Below are positions 24,601 through 36,544 of a DNA stretch of 64,000 nucleotides, piece by piece; the first letter of the stretch is position 1, and the number at the start of each line of letters is the position of its first letter. Source of the stretch: Clusia tigrina (lineage: Eukaryota > Arthropoda > Insecta > Diptera > Clusiidae); NCBI GenBank assembly GCA_920105625.2, contig OV050030.1:254851889-254915888 (forward strand), given 5' to 3'. The position numbers and the translations under genes were made by a program. Under the pieces are notes generated by a model that saw only the letters and a list, made by a program, of their open reading frames with translations, searched no databases and was not told the DNA's origin.

Positions 24601-27600
24601 GAAGTTTTATCATTGTTTGATTTGGGACTCAAGGGTAGCATAGATTTGAGCGATAGCTTAAGTTGACAAGAGGCTCGAGTACTTTACTGCAACAAAATTT
24701 CAAGGTTTTATGACGCTCCAGTAATAAGTTACAAGCATTTGAATGTTGCAAAGTTTGACAGATGCAGGACGTACCGTATAGAAGTTAGGGCCATTTGAAG
24801 TTGTATCAGTGTTTGATTTGGGACTCAAGGGTAGCATAGCTTTGAGCGATAGCTTAAATTGACAAGAGGCTCGAGTACTTTATTGTTGCAAAATTTCAAG
24901 GTTTTATGACGCTCCAGTAAAAAGTTACAAGCATTTGTATGTTGCAAACTTTGATAGGTGTAGGACGTACCGTATAGAAGTTAGCGCCATTTGAAGTTTT
25001 ATCAGTGGTTGATTTGGGACTCAAGGGTAGCATAGCTTTGAGCGATAGCTTAAATTGACAAGAAGCTCGAGTACTTTATAGTTACAAAATTTCAAGGTTT
25101 TATGACGCTCCAGTAAAAAGTTACAAGCATTTGTATGCTGCAAACTTTGATAGCTGTAGGACGTACCGTATAGAAGTTAGGGCCATTTGAAGTTTTATCA
25201 GTGTTTGATTTGGGAGTCAAGGGTTGCATAGCTTTGAGCGATAGCTTAAGTTGACAAGAGGCTCGAGTATTTTACTGTAACAAAATTTCAAGGTTTTATG
25301 ACGCTCCAGTAAAAAGTTACAAACATTTGTATGTTGCAAACTTTGATAGGTGTAGGACGTACCGTATCGAAGTTAGGGCCATTTGAAGTTTTATCAGAGT
25401 TTGAATTGGGACTCAAGGGTAGCATAGCTTTGAGCGATAGCTTAAATTGACAAGAGGCTCGAGAACTTTATTGTTACAAAATTCAAGGTTTTATGACGCT
25501 CCAGTAAAAAGTCACAAGCATTTGTATGTTGCAAACTTTGATAGGTGTAGGACGTACCGAATGGAAGTTAGGGCCATTTGATGTTTTATCAGTGTTTGAT
25601 TTGGGACTCAAGGGTAGCATAGCTTTGACCGATAGCTTCAATTGACAAGAGGCTCGAGTACTTTATGGTTACAAAATTTCAAGGTTCTATGACGCTCCAG
25701 TAAAAAGTTACAAGCATTTGTATGTTGCAAACATTGATAGGTGTAGGACGTACCGTATAGAAGTTAGGGCCATTTGAAGTTTTATCAGTGTTTGATTTGG
25801 GACTCAAGGGTAGCATAGCTTTGAGCGATAGCTTAAATTGACAAGAGGCTCGATTACTTTATAGTTACAAAATTTCAAGGTTTTATGACGCTCCAGTAAA
25901 AAGTTACAAGCATTTGTACGTTGCAAACTTTGATAGGTGTAGGACGTACCGTATAGAAGTTAGGGCCATTTGAAGTTTTATCAGTGTTTGATTTGGGACT
26001 CAAGGGTAGCATAGCTTTGAGCGATAGCTTAAATTGACCAGAGGCTCGAGTACTTTATTGTTGCAAAATTTCAAGGTTTTATGACGCTCCAGTAAAAAGT
26101 TACAAGCATTTGTATGTTGCAAACTTTGATAGTTGTAGGACGTACCATATAGAAGTTAGGGCCATTTGAAGTTTTATCAGTGTTTGATTTGGGACTCAAG
26201 GGTAGCATAGCTTTGAGCGCTAGCTTAAATTGACAAGAGGCTCGAGTACTTTATTGTTACAAAACTTCAAGGTTTTATGACGCTCCAGTAAAAAGTCACA
26301 AGCATTTGTATGTTGCAAACTTTGATAGGTGTAGGACGTACCGAATGGAAGTTAGGGCCATTTGATGTTTTATCAGTGTTTGATTTGGGACTCAAGGGTA
26401 GCATAGCTTTGACCGATAACTTCAATTGACAAGAGGCTCGAGTACTTTATGGTTACAAAATTTCAAGGTTATATGACGCTCCAGTAAAAAGTTACAAGCA
26501 TTTGTATGTTGCAAACATTGATAGGTGTAGGATGTACCGTATAGAAGTTAGGGCCATTTGAAGTTTTATCAGTGTTTGATTTGGGACTCAAGGGTAGCAT
26601 AGCTTTGAGCGATAGCTTAAATTGACAAGAGGCTCGATTACTTTATTTTTACAAAATTTCAAGGTTTTATGACGCTCCAGTAAAAAGTTACAAGCATTTG
26701 TATGTTGCAAACTTTGATAGTTGTAGGACGTACCATATAGAAGTTAGGGCCATTTGAAGTTTTATCAGTGTTTGATTTGAGACTCAAGGGTAGCATAGCT
26801 TTGTGCGATAGATTAAATTGACAAGAGGCTCGAGTACTTTATTGGTTCAAAATTTCAAGGTTTTATGACGCTCCAGTAAAAAGTTACAAGCATTTGTATG
26901 TTGCAAACTTTGATAGGTGTAGGACGTACCGTATAGAAGTTAGGGCTATTTGAAGTTTTATCAGTGTTTGATTTGGGACTCAAGGGTAGCATAGCTTTGA
27001 GCGATAGCTTAAATTGACAAGAGGCTCGAGTACTTTATTGTTGCAAAATTTCAAGGTTTTATGACGCTCCAGTAAAAAGTTACAAGCATTTGTATGTTGC
27101 AAACTTTGATAAGTGTAGGACGTCCGTATAGAAGTTAGGGCCATTTGAAGTTTTATCAGTGTTTGATTTGGGACTCAAGGGTAGCATAGCTTTGAGCGAT
27201 AGCTCAAATTGACAAGAGGCTCGAGTACTTTATTGTTACAAAATTTCAAGGTTTTATGACGCTCCAGTAAAAAGTTACAAGCATTTGTATGTTGCAAACT
27301 TTGATAGGTGTAGGACGTACCATATAGAAGTTAGGGCCATTTGAAGTTTTATCATTGTTTGATTTGGGACTCAAGGGTAGCATAGATTTGAGCGATAGCT
27401 TAAGTTGACAAGAGGCTCGAGTACTTTACTGCAACGAAATTTCAAGGTTTTATGACGCTCCAGTAATAAGTTACAAGCATTTGAATGTTGCAAAGTTTGA
27501 CAGATGCAGGACGTACCGTATAGAAGTTAGGGCCATTTGAAGTTGTATCAGTGTTTGATTTGGGACTCAAGGGTAGCATAGCTTTGAGCGATAGCTTAAA

Positions 27601-29500
27601 TTGACAAGAGGCTCGAGTACTTTATTGTTGCAAAATTTCAAGGTTTTATGACGCTCCAGTCAAAAGTTACAAGCATTTGTATGTTGCAAACTTTGATAGG
27701 TGTAGGACGTACCGTATAGAAGTTAGCGCCATTTGAAGTTTTATCAGTGGTTGATTTGGGACTCAAGGGTAGCATAGCTTTGAGCGATAGCTTAAATTGA
27801 CAAGAAGCTCGAGTACTTTATAGTTACAAAATTTCAAGGTTTTATGACGCTCCAGTAAAAAGTTACAAGCATTTGTATGCTGCAAACTTTGATAGCTGTA
27901 GGACGTACCGTATAGAAGTTAGGGCAATTTGAAGTTTTATCAGTGTTTGATTTGGGAGTCAAGGGTAGCATAGCTTTGAGCGATAGCTTAAGTTGACAAG
28001 AGGCTCGAGTATTTTACTGTAACAAAATTTCAATTTTTTATGACGCTCCAGTAAAAAGTTACAAGCATTTGTATGTTGCAAACTTTGATAGGTGTAGGAC
28101 GCACCGTATCGAAGTTAGGGCCATTTTAAGTTTTATCAGAGTTTGATTTGGGACTCAAGGGTAGCATAGCTTTGAGCGATAGCTTAAATTGACAAGAGGC
28201 TCGAGAACTTTATTGTTACAAAATTCAAGGTTTTATGACGCTCCAGTAAAAAGTCACAAGCATTTGTATGTTGCAAACTTTGATAGGTGTAGGACGTACC
28301 GAATGGAAGTTAGGGCCATTTGATGTTTTATCAGTGTTTGATTTGGGACTCAAGGGTAGCATAGCTTTGACCGATAGCTTCAATTGACAAGAGGCTCGAG
28401 TACTTTATGGTTACAAAATTTCAAGGTTCTATGACGCTCCAGTAAAAAGTTACAAGCATTTGTATGTTGCAAACATTGATAGGTGTAGGACGTACCGTAT
28501 AGAAGTTAGGGCCATTTGAAGTTTTATCAGTGTTTGATTTGGGACTCAAGGGTAGCATAGCTTTGAGCGATAGCTTAAATTGACAAAAGGCTCGATTACT
28601 TTATTGTTACAAAATTTCAAGGTTTTATGACGCTCCAGTAAAAAGTTACAAGCATTTGTACGTTGCAAACTTTGATAGGTGTAGGACGTACCGTATAGAA
28701 GTTAGGGCCATTTGAAGTTTTATCAGTGTTTGATTTGGGACTCAAGGGTAGCATAGCTTTGAGCGATAGCTTAAATTGACCAGAGGCTCGAGTAGTTTAT
28801 TGTTGCAAAATTTCAAGGTTTTATGACGCTCCAGTAAAAAGTTACAAGCATTTGTATGTTGCAAACTTTGATAGTTGTAGGACGTACCATATAGAAGTTA
28901 GGGCCATTTGAAGTTTTATCAGTGTTTGATTTGGGACTCAAGGGTAGCATAGCTTTGAGCGCTAGCTTAAATTGACAAGAGGCTCGAGTACTTTATTGTT
29001 ACAAAATTTCAAGGTTTTATGACGCTCCAGTAAAAAGTCACAAGCATTTGTATGTTGCAAACTTTGATAGGTGTAGGACGTACCGAATGGAAGTTAGGGC
29101 CATTTGATGTTTTATCAGTGTTTGATTTGGGACTCAAGGGTAGCATAGCTTTGACCGATAGCTTCAATTGACAAGAGGCTCGAGTACTTTATGGTTACAA
29201 AATTTCAAGGTTCTATGACGCTCCAGTAAAAAGTTACAAGCATTTGTATGTTGCAAACATTGATAGGTGTAGGATGTACCGTATAGAAGTTAGGGCCATT
29301 TGAAGTTTTATCAGTGTTTGATTTGGGACTCAAGGGTAGCATAGCTTTGAGCGATAGCTTAAATTGACAAGAGGCTCGATTACTTTATTGTTACAAAATT
29401 TCAAGGTTTTATGACGCTCCAGTAAAAAGTTACAAGCATTTGTATGTTGCAAACTTTGATAGTTGTAGGACGTACCATATAGAAGTTAGGGCCATTTGAA
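24600..29500. repeat. 14-monomer higher-order repeat, period 2,742 bp
   Basis: GAATGTTGCAAAG occurs at 24741 and 27483, TTTGGGAGTCAAGGG units follow near 25.2 and 27.95 kb, GAGCGCTAGC occurs at 26215 and 28957, and ACCGAATGGAAG units lie between. All pairs are 2,742 bp apart. Matching covers about 24.6-26.76 and 27.36-29.50 kb. The bases between, 26.76-27.36 kb, instead match 23.05-23.7 kb, so two duplications overlap here. Confidence 0.85.
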
Positions 29501-30105
29501 GTTTTATCAGTGTTTGATTTGGGACTCAAGGGTAGCATAGCTTTGAGCGATAGCTTAAATTTACAAGAGGCTCGAGTACTGTATTGTTACAAAATGTCAA
29601 GGTTTTATGGCGCTCCAGTAAAAAGTTACAAGCATTTGTATGTTGCAAACTTTCATAGGTGTAGGACGTACCGTATAGAAGTTAGGGCCATTTGAAGTTT
29701 TATCAGTGTTTGATTTGGGACTCAAGGGTAGCATAGCTTTGAGTGATAGCTTAAATTGACAAGAGGCTCGAGTACTTTATTGTTACAAAATTTCAAGATT
29801 TTATGACGCTCCAGTAAAAAGTTACAAGCATTTGTATGTTGCAAACTTTGATAGGTGTAGGACGTATCGTATAGAAGTTAGGGCCATTTGAAGTTTTATC
29901 AGTGTTTGATTTGGGACTCAAGGGTAGCATAGCTTTGAGCGATAGCTTAAATTGACAAGAGGCTCGAGTACTTTATTGTTGCAAAATTTCAAGGTTTTAT
30001 GACGCTCCAGTAAAAAGTTACAAGCATTTTGTATATTGCAAACTTTGATAAGTGTAGGACGTCCGTATAGAAGTTAGGGCCATTTGAAGTTTTATCAGTG
30101 TTTGA

Positions 30106-30292
30106 TTTGGGACTTAAGGGTAGCATAGCTTTGATTTGGGACTTAAGGGTAGCATCCCTTTATTGTTACAAAATTTCAAGGTTTTATGACGCTCCAGTAA
30201 AAAGTTACAAGCATTTTTATGTTGCAAACTTTGATAGGTGTAGGACGTTCCGTATAGAAGTTAGCGCCATTTGAAGTTTTATCAGTTTTTGA
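30106..30292. repeat. Rearranged 187-bp monomer (template-switch form, copy 1)
   Basis: The 5' part reads TTTGGGACTT...CATAGCTTTGA, then restarts TTTGGGACTTAAGGGTAGCAT and jumps to CCCTTTATTG. About 27 bp are duplicated and about 36 bp (monomer positions near 23-58) are lost, net -9. TTTGA is shared at the restart point. An intact relative with GAGCCCTTTATTG is present at 42624 and 57701. Confidence 0.93.
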
Positions 30293-32643
30293 TTTGTGAC
30301 TCAAGGGTAGCATAGCTTTGAGCGATAGCTTAAATTGACAAGAGGCTCGAGTACTTTATTGTTACAAAATTTCAAGGTTTTATGACGCTCCAGTAAAAAG
30401 TTACAAGCATTTGTATGCTGCAAACTTTGATAGCTGTAGGACGTACCGTATAGAAGTTAGGGCAATTTGAAGTTTTATCAGTGTTTGATTTGGGAGTCAA
30501 GGGTAGCATAGCTTTGAGCGATAGCTTAAGTTGACAAGAGGCTCGAGTATTTTACTGTAACAAAATTTCAATTTTTTATGACGCTCCAGTAAAAAGTTAC
30601 AAGCATTTGTATGTTGCAAACTTTGATAGGTGTAGGACGCACCGTATCGAAGTTAGGGCCATTTTAAGTTTTATCAGAGTTTGATTTGGGACTCAAGGGT
30701 AGCATAGCTTTGAGCGATAGCTTAAATTGACAAGAGGCTCGAGAACTTTATTGTTACAAAATTCAAGGTTTTATGACGCTCCAGTAAAAAGTCACAAGCA
30801 TTTGTATGTTGCAAACTTTGATAGGTGTAGGACGTACCGAATGGAAGTTAGGGCCATTTGATGTTTTATCAGTGTTTGATTTGGGACTCAAGGGTAGCAT
30901 AGCTTTGACCGATAGCTTCAATTGACAAGAGGCTCGAGTACTTTATGGTTACAAAATTTCAAGGTTCTATGACGCTCCAGTAAAAAGTTACAAGCATTTG
31001 TATGTTGCAAACATTGATAGGTGTAGGACGTACCGTATAGAAGTTAGGGCCATTTGAAGTTTTATCAGTGTTTGATTTGGGACTCAAGGGTAGCATAGCT
31101 TTGAGCGATAGCTTAAATTGACAAAAGGCTCGATTACTTTATTGTTACAAAATTTCAAGGTTTTATGACGCTCCAGTAAAAAGTTACAAGCATTTGTACG
31201 TTGCAAACTATGATAGGTGTAGGACGTACCGTATAGAAGTTAGGGCCATTTGAAGTTTTATCAGTGTTTGATTTGGGACTCAAGGGTAGCATAGCTTTGA
31301 GCGATAGCTTAAATTGACCAGAGGCTCGAGTAGTTTATTGTTGCAAAATTTCAAGGTTTTATGACGCTCCAGTAAAAAGTTACAAGCATTTGTATGTTGC
31401 AAACTTTGATAGTTGTAGGACGTACCATATAGAAGTTAGGGCCATTTGAAGTTTTATCAGTGTTTGATTTGGGACTCAAGGGTAGCATAGCTTTGAGCGC
31501 TAGCTTAAATTGACAAGAGGCTCGAGTACTTTATTGTTACAAAATTTCAAGGTTTTATGACGCTCCAGTAAAAAGTCACAAGCATTTGTATGTTGCAAAC
31601 TTTGATAGGTGTAGGACGTACCGAATGGAAGTTAGGGCCATTTGATGTTTTATCAGTGTTTGATTTGGGACTCAAGGGTAGCATAGCTTTGACCGATAGC
31701 TTCAATTGACAAGAGGCTCGAGTACTTTATGGTTACAAAATTTCAAGGTTCTATGACGCTCCAGTAAAAAGTTACAAGCATTTGTATGTTGCAAACATTG
31801 ATAGGTGTAGGATGTACCGTATAGAAGTTAGGGCCATTTGAAGTTTTATCAGTGTTTGATTTGGGACTCAAGGGTAGCATAGCTTTGAGCGATAGCTTAA
31901 ATTGACAAGAGGCTCGATTACTTTATTGTTACAAAATTTCAAGGTTTTATGACGCTCCAGTAAAAAGTTACAAGCATTTGTATGTTGCAAACTTTGATAG
32001 TTGTAGGACGTACCATATAGAAGTTAGGGCCATTTGAAGTTTTATCAGTGTTTGATTTGGGACTCAAGGGTAGCATAGCTTTGAGCGATAGCTTAAATTT
32101 ACAAGAGGCTCGAGTACTGTATTGTTACAAAATGTCAAGGTTTTATGGCGCTCCAGTAAAAAGTTACAAGCATTTGTATGTTGCAAACTTTCATAGGTGT
32201 AGGACGTACCGTATAGAAGTTAGGGCCATTTGAAGTTTTATCAGTGTTTGATTTGGGACTCAAGGGTAGCATAGCTTTGAGTGATAGCTTAAATTGACAA
32301 GAGGCTCGAGTACTTTATTGTTACAAAATTTCAAGATTTTATGACGCTCCAGTAAAAAGTTACAAGCATTTGTATGTTGCAAACTTTGATAGGTGTAGGA
32401 CGTATCGTATAGAAGTTAGGGCCATTTGAAGTTTTATCAGTGTTTGATTTGGGACTCAAGGGTAGCATAGCTTTGAGCGATAGCTTAAATTGACAAGAGG
32501 CTCGAGTACTTTATTGTTGCAAAATTTCAAGGTTTTATGACGCTCCAGTAAAAAGTTACAAGCATTTTGTATGTTGCAAACTTTGATAAGTGTAGGACGT
32601 CCGTATAGAAGTTAGGGCCATTTGAAGTTTTATCAGTGTTTGA

Positions 32644-32830
32644 TTTGGGACTTAAGGGTAGCATAGCTTTGATTTGGGACTTAAGGGTAGCATCCCTTTA
32701 TTGTTACAAAATTTCAAGGTTTTATGACGCTCCAGTAAAAAGTTACAAGCATTTTTATGTTGCAAACTTTGATAGGTGTAGGACGTTCCGTATAGAAATT
32801 AGCGCCATTTGAAGTTTTATCAGCTTTTGA
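32644..32830. repeat. Rearranged 187-bp monomer (copy 2)
   Basis: Same double TTTGGGACTTAAGGG start joined to CATCCCTTTATTG as at 30106, 2,538 bp downstream. It differs at the end: CAGCTTTTGATTTG follows instead of CAGTTTTTGATTTG. Confidence 0.93.
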
Positions 32831-35800
32831 TTTGTGACTCAAGGGTAGCATAGCTTTGAGCGATAGCTTAAATTGACAAGAGGCTCGAGTACTTTATTGT
32901 TACAAAATTTCAAGGTTTTATGACGCTCCAGTAAAAAGTTACGAGCATTTGTATGTTGCAAACTTTGATAGGTGTAGGACGTACCATGTAGAAGTTAGGG
33001 CCATTTGAAGTTTTATCAGTGTTTGATTTGGGACTCAAGGGTAGCATAGCTCTGAGCGATAGCTTAAATTGACAAGAGGCTCGAGTACTTTATAGTTACA
33101 AAATTTCAAGGTTTTATGACGCTCCAGTAAAAAGTTACAAGCATTTGTATGCTGCAAACTTTGATAGCTGTAGGACGTACCGAATAGAAGTTAGGGCCAT
33201 TTGATGTTTTATCAGTGTTTGATTTGGGACTCAAGGGTAGCATAGCTTTGACCGATAGCTTCAATTGACAAGAGGCTCGAGTACTTTATGGTTACAAAAT
33301 TTCAAGGTTCTATGACGCTCCAGTAAAAAGTTACAAGCATTTGTATGTTGCAAACTTTGATAGGTGTAGGCCGTACCGTATAGAAGTTAGGGCCATTTGA
33401 TGTTTTATCAGTGTTTGATTTGGGACTCAAGGGGTAGCATAGCTTTGAGCGAGAGCTTAAATTGACAAGAGGCTCGAGTACTTTATTGTTACAAAATTTC
33501 AAGGTTTTATGAACCTCCAGTAAAAAGTTACAAGCATTTGTATGTTGCAAACTTTGATAGGTGTAGGACGTACCGTATAGAAGTTAGCGCCATTTGAAGT
33601 TTTATCAGTGTTTGATTTGGGACTCAAGGGTAGCATAGCTTTGAGCGATAGCTTCAATTCACAAGAAGCTCGAGTACTTTATAGTTACAAAATTTCAAGG
33701 TTTTATGACGCTCCAGTCAAAAGCTACAAGCATTTGTATGCTGCAAACATTGATAGCTGTAGGACGTACCGTATAGAAGTTAGGGCCATTTGAAGTTTTA
33801 TCAGTGTTTGATTTGAGACTCAAGGGTAGCATAGCTTTGAGCGATAGCTTAAATTGACAAGAGGCTCGAGTACTTTATTGGTTCAAAATTTCAAGGTTTT
33901 ATGACGCGCCAGTAAAAAGTTACAAGCATTTGTATGTTGCAAACTTTGATAGGTGTAGGACGTACCGTATAGAAGTTACCGCCATTTGAAGTTTTATCAG
34001 TGTTTGATTTGGGACTCAAGGGTAGCATAGCTTTGAGCGATAGCTTAAATTGACAAGAGGCTCGAGAACTTTATTGTTACAAAATTCAAGGTTTTATGAC
34101 GCGCCAGTAAAAAGTTACAAGCATTTGTATGCTGCAAACTTTGATAGGTGTAGGACGTACCGTATAGAAGTTAGGGCAATTTGAAGTTTTATCAGTGTTT
34201 GATTTGGGAGTCAAGGGTAGCATAGCTTTGAGCGATAGCTTAAGTTGACAAGAGGCTCGAGTATTTTACTGTAACAAAATTTCAATTTTTTATGACGCTC
34301 CAGTAAAAAGTTACAAGCATTTGTATGTTGCAAACTTTGATAGGTGTAGGACGCACCGTATCGAAGTTAGGGCCATTTTAAGTTTTATCAGAGTTTGATT
34401 TGGGACTCAAGGGTAGCATAGCTTTGAGCGATAGCTTAAATTGACAAGAGGCTCGAGAACTTTATTGTTACAAAATTCAAGGTTTTATGACGCTCCAGTA
34501 AAAAGTCACAAGCATTTGTATGTTGCAAACTTTGATAGGTGTAGGACGTACCGAATGGAAGTTAGGGCCATTTGATGTTTTATCAGTGTTTGATTTGGGA
34601 CTCAAGGGTAGCATAGCTTTGACCGATAGCTTCAATTGACAAGAGGCTCGAGTACTTTATGGTTACAAAATTTCAAGGTTCTATGACGCTCCAGTAAAAA
34701 GTTACAAGCATTTGTATGTTGCAAACATTGATAGGTGTAGGACGTACCGTATAGAAGTTAGGGCCATTTGAAGTTTTATCAGTGTTTGATTTGGGACTCA
34801 AGGGTAGCATAGCTTTGAGCGATAGCTTAAATTGACAAAAGGCTCGATTACTTTATTGTTACAAAATTTCAAGGTTTTATGACGCTCCAGTAAAAAGTTA
34901 CAAGCATTTGTACGTTGCAAACTTTGATAGGTGTAGGACGTACCGTATAGAAGTTAGGGCCATTTGAAGTTTTATCAGTGTTTGATTTGGGACTCAAGGG
35001 TAGCATAGCTTTGAGCGATAGCTTAAATTGACCAGAGGCTCGAGTAGTTTATTGTTGCAAAATTTCAAGGTTTTATGACGCTCCAGTAAAAAGTTACAAG
35101 CATTTGTATGTTGCAAACTTTGATAGTTGTAGGACGTACCATATAGAAGTTAGGGCCATTTGAAGTTTTATCAGTGTTTGATTTGGGACTCAAGGGTAGC
35201 ATAGCTTTGAGCGATAGCTTAAATTGACAAGAGGCTCGAGTACTTTATTGTTACAAAATTTCAAGGTTTTATGACGCTCCAGTAAAAAGTCACAAGCATT
35301 TGTATGTTGCAAACTTTGATAGGTGTAGGACGTACCGAATGGAAGTTAGGGCCATTTGATGTTTTATCAGTGTTTGATTTGGGACTCAAGGGTAGCATAG
35401 CTTTGACCGATAGCTTCAATTGACAAGAGGCTCGAGTACTTTATGGTTACAAAATTTCAAGGTTCTATGACGCTCCAGTAAAAAGTTACAAGCATTTGTA
35501 TGTTGCAAACATTGATAGGTGTAGGATGTACCGTATAGAAGTTAGGGCCATTTGAAGTTTTATCAGTGTTTGATTTGGGACTCAAGGGTAGCATAGCTTT
35601 GAGCGATAGCTTAAATTGACAAGAGGCTCGATTACTTTATTGTTACAAAATTTCAAGGTTTTATGACGCTCCAGTAAAAAGTTACAAGCATTTGTATGTT
35701 GCAAACTTTGATAGTTGTAGGACGTACCATATAGAAGTTAGGGCCATTTGAAGTTTTATCAGTGTTTGATTTGGGACTCAAGGGTAGCATAGCTTTGAGC

Positions 35801-36357
35801 GATAGCTTAAATTTACAAGAGGCTCGAGTACTGTATTGTTACAAAATGTCAAGGTTTTATGGCGCTCCAGTAAAAAGTTACAAGCATTTGTATGTTGCAA
35901 ACTTTCATAGGTGTAGGACGTACCGTATAGAAGTTAGGGCCATTTGAAGTTTTATCAGTGTTTGATTTGGGACTCAAGGGTAGCATAGCTTTGAGTGATA
36001 GCTTAAATTGACAAGAGGCTCGAGTACTTTATTGTTACAAAATTTCAAGATTTTATGACGCTCCAGTAAAAAGTTACAAGCATTTGTATGTTGCAAACTT
36101 TGATAGGTGTAGGACGTACCGTATAGAAGTTAGGGCCATTTGAAGTTTTATCAGTGTTTGATTTGGGACTCAAGGGTAGCATAGCTTTGAGCGATAGCTT
36201 AAATTGACAAGAGGCTCGAGTACTTTATTGTTGCAAAATTTCAAGGTTTTATGACGCTCCAGTAAAAAGTTACAAGCATTTTGTATGTTGCAAACTTTGA
36301 TAAGTGTAGGACGTCCGTATAGAAGTTAGGGCCATTTGAAGTTTTATCAGTGTTTGA

Positions 36358-36544
36358 TTTGGGACTTAAGGGTAGCATAGCTTTGATTTGGGACTTAAGG
36401 GTAGCATCCCTTTATTGTTACAAAATTTCAAGGTTTTATGACGCTCCAGTAAAAAGTTACAAGCATTTTTATGTTGCAAACTTTGATAGGTGTAGGACGT
36501 TCCGTATAGAAGTTAGCGCCATTTGAAGTTTTATCAGTTTTTGA
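36358..36544. repeat. Rearranged 187-bp monomer (copy 3)
   Basis: Same rearrangement signature, 3,714 bp after copy 2 and inside the second 19-mer copy. Confidence 0.93.

Larger units (their letters stand above)
27870..32940. repeat. 13-monomer tandem duplication, period 2,538 bp
   Basis: AGGGCAATTTGAAG at 27921 and 30459, GAGCGCTAGC at 28957 and 31495, AAATTTACAAGAGG units near 29550 and 32088, and the rearranged monomers at 30106 and 32644 are all 2,538 bp apart. Copies run about 27.87-30.41 and 30.41-32.94 kb. The ~10-bp shortfall from 13 x 196 is mostly the 9-bp-shorter rearranged monomer. Confidence 0.88.

Noticed and set aside
29510..29695. Recurrent 61-codon plus-strand open frame (also at 21915, 32048, 33608, 35762, 37322, 45163, 46723, 48096, 59654, 61219, 63568)
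   Set aside because: It starts at a GTG inside the satellite monomer and ends at the TGA of CCATTTGAAG. It recurs only where monomers lack an in-frame stop and were duplicated. 196 is not divisible by 3, the frame does not continue, and no gene signals or domains are visible.
30106..30166. Mobile element insertion or target-site duplication at the repeated TTTGGGACTTAAGGG
   Set aside because: The duplicated stretch is monomer sequence itself and nothing foreign lies between the copies. A template switch explains it better.
33302..33550. Recurrent 82-codon minus-strand open frame (about fifteen copies to 60.9 kb), plus 66-79-codon relatives
   Set aside because: It is antisense to the monomer and about 1.3 monomers long. 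It exists where the AAGGGGTAGC one-base insertion joins two frames. Identical copies coincide with DNA duplications, so this is not selection on protein.
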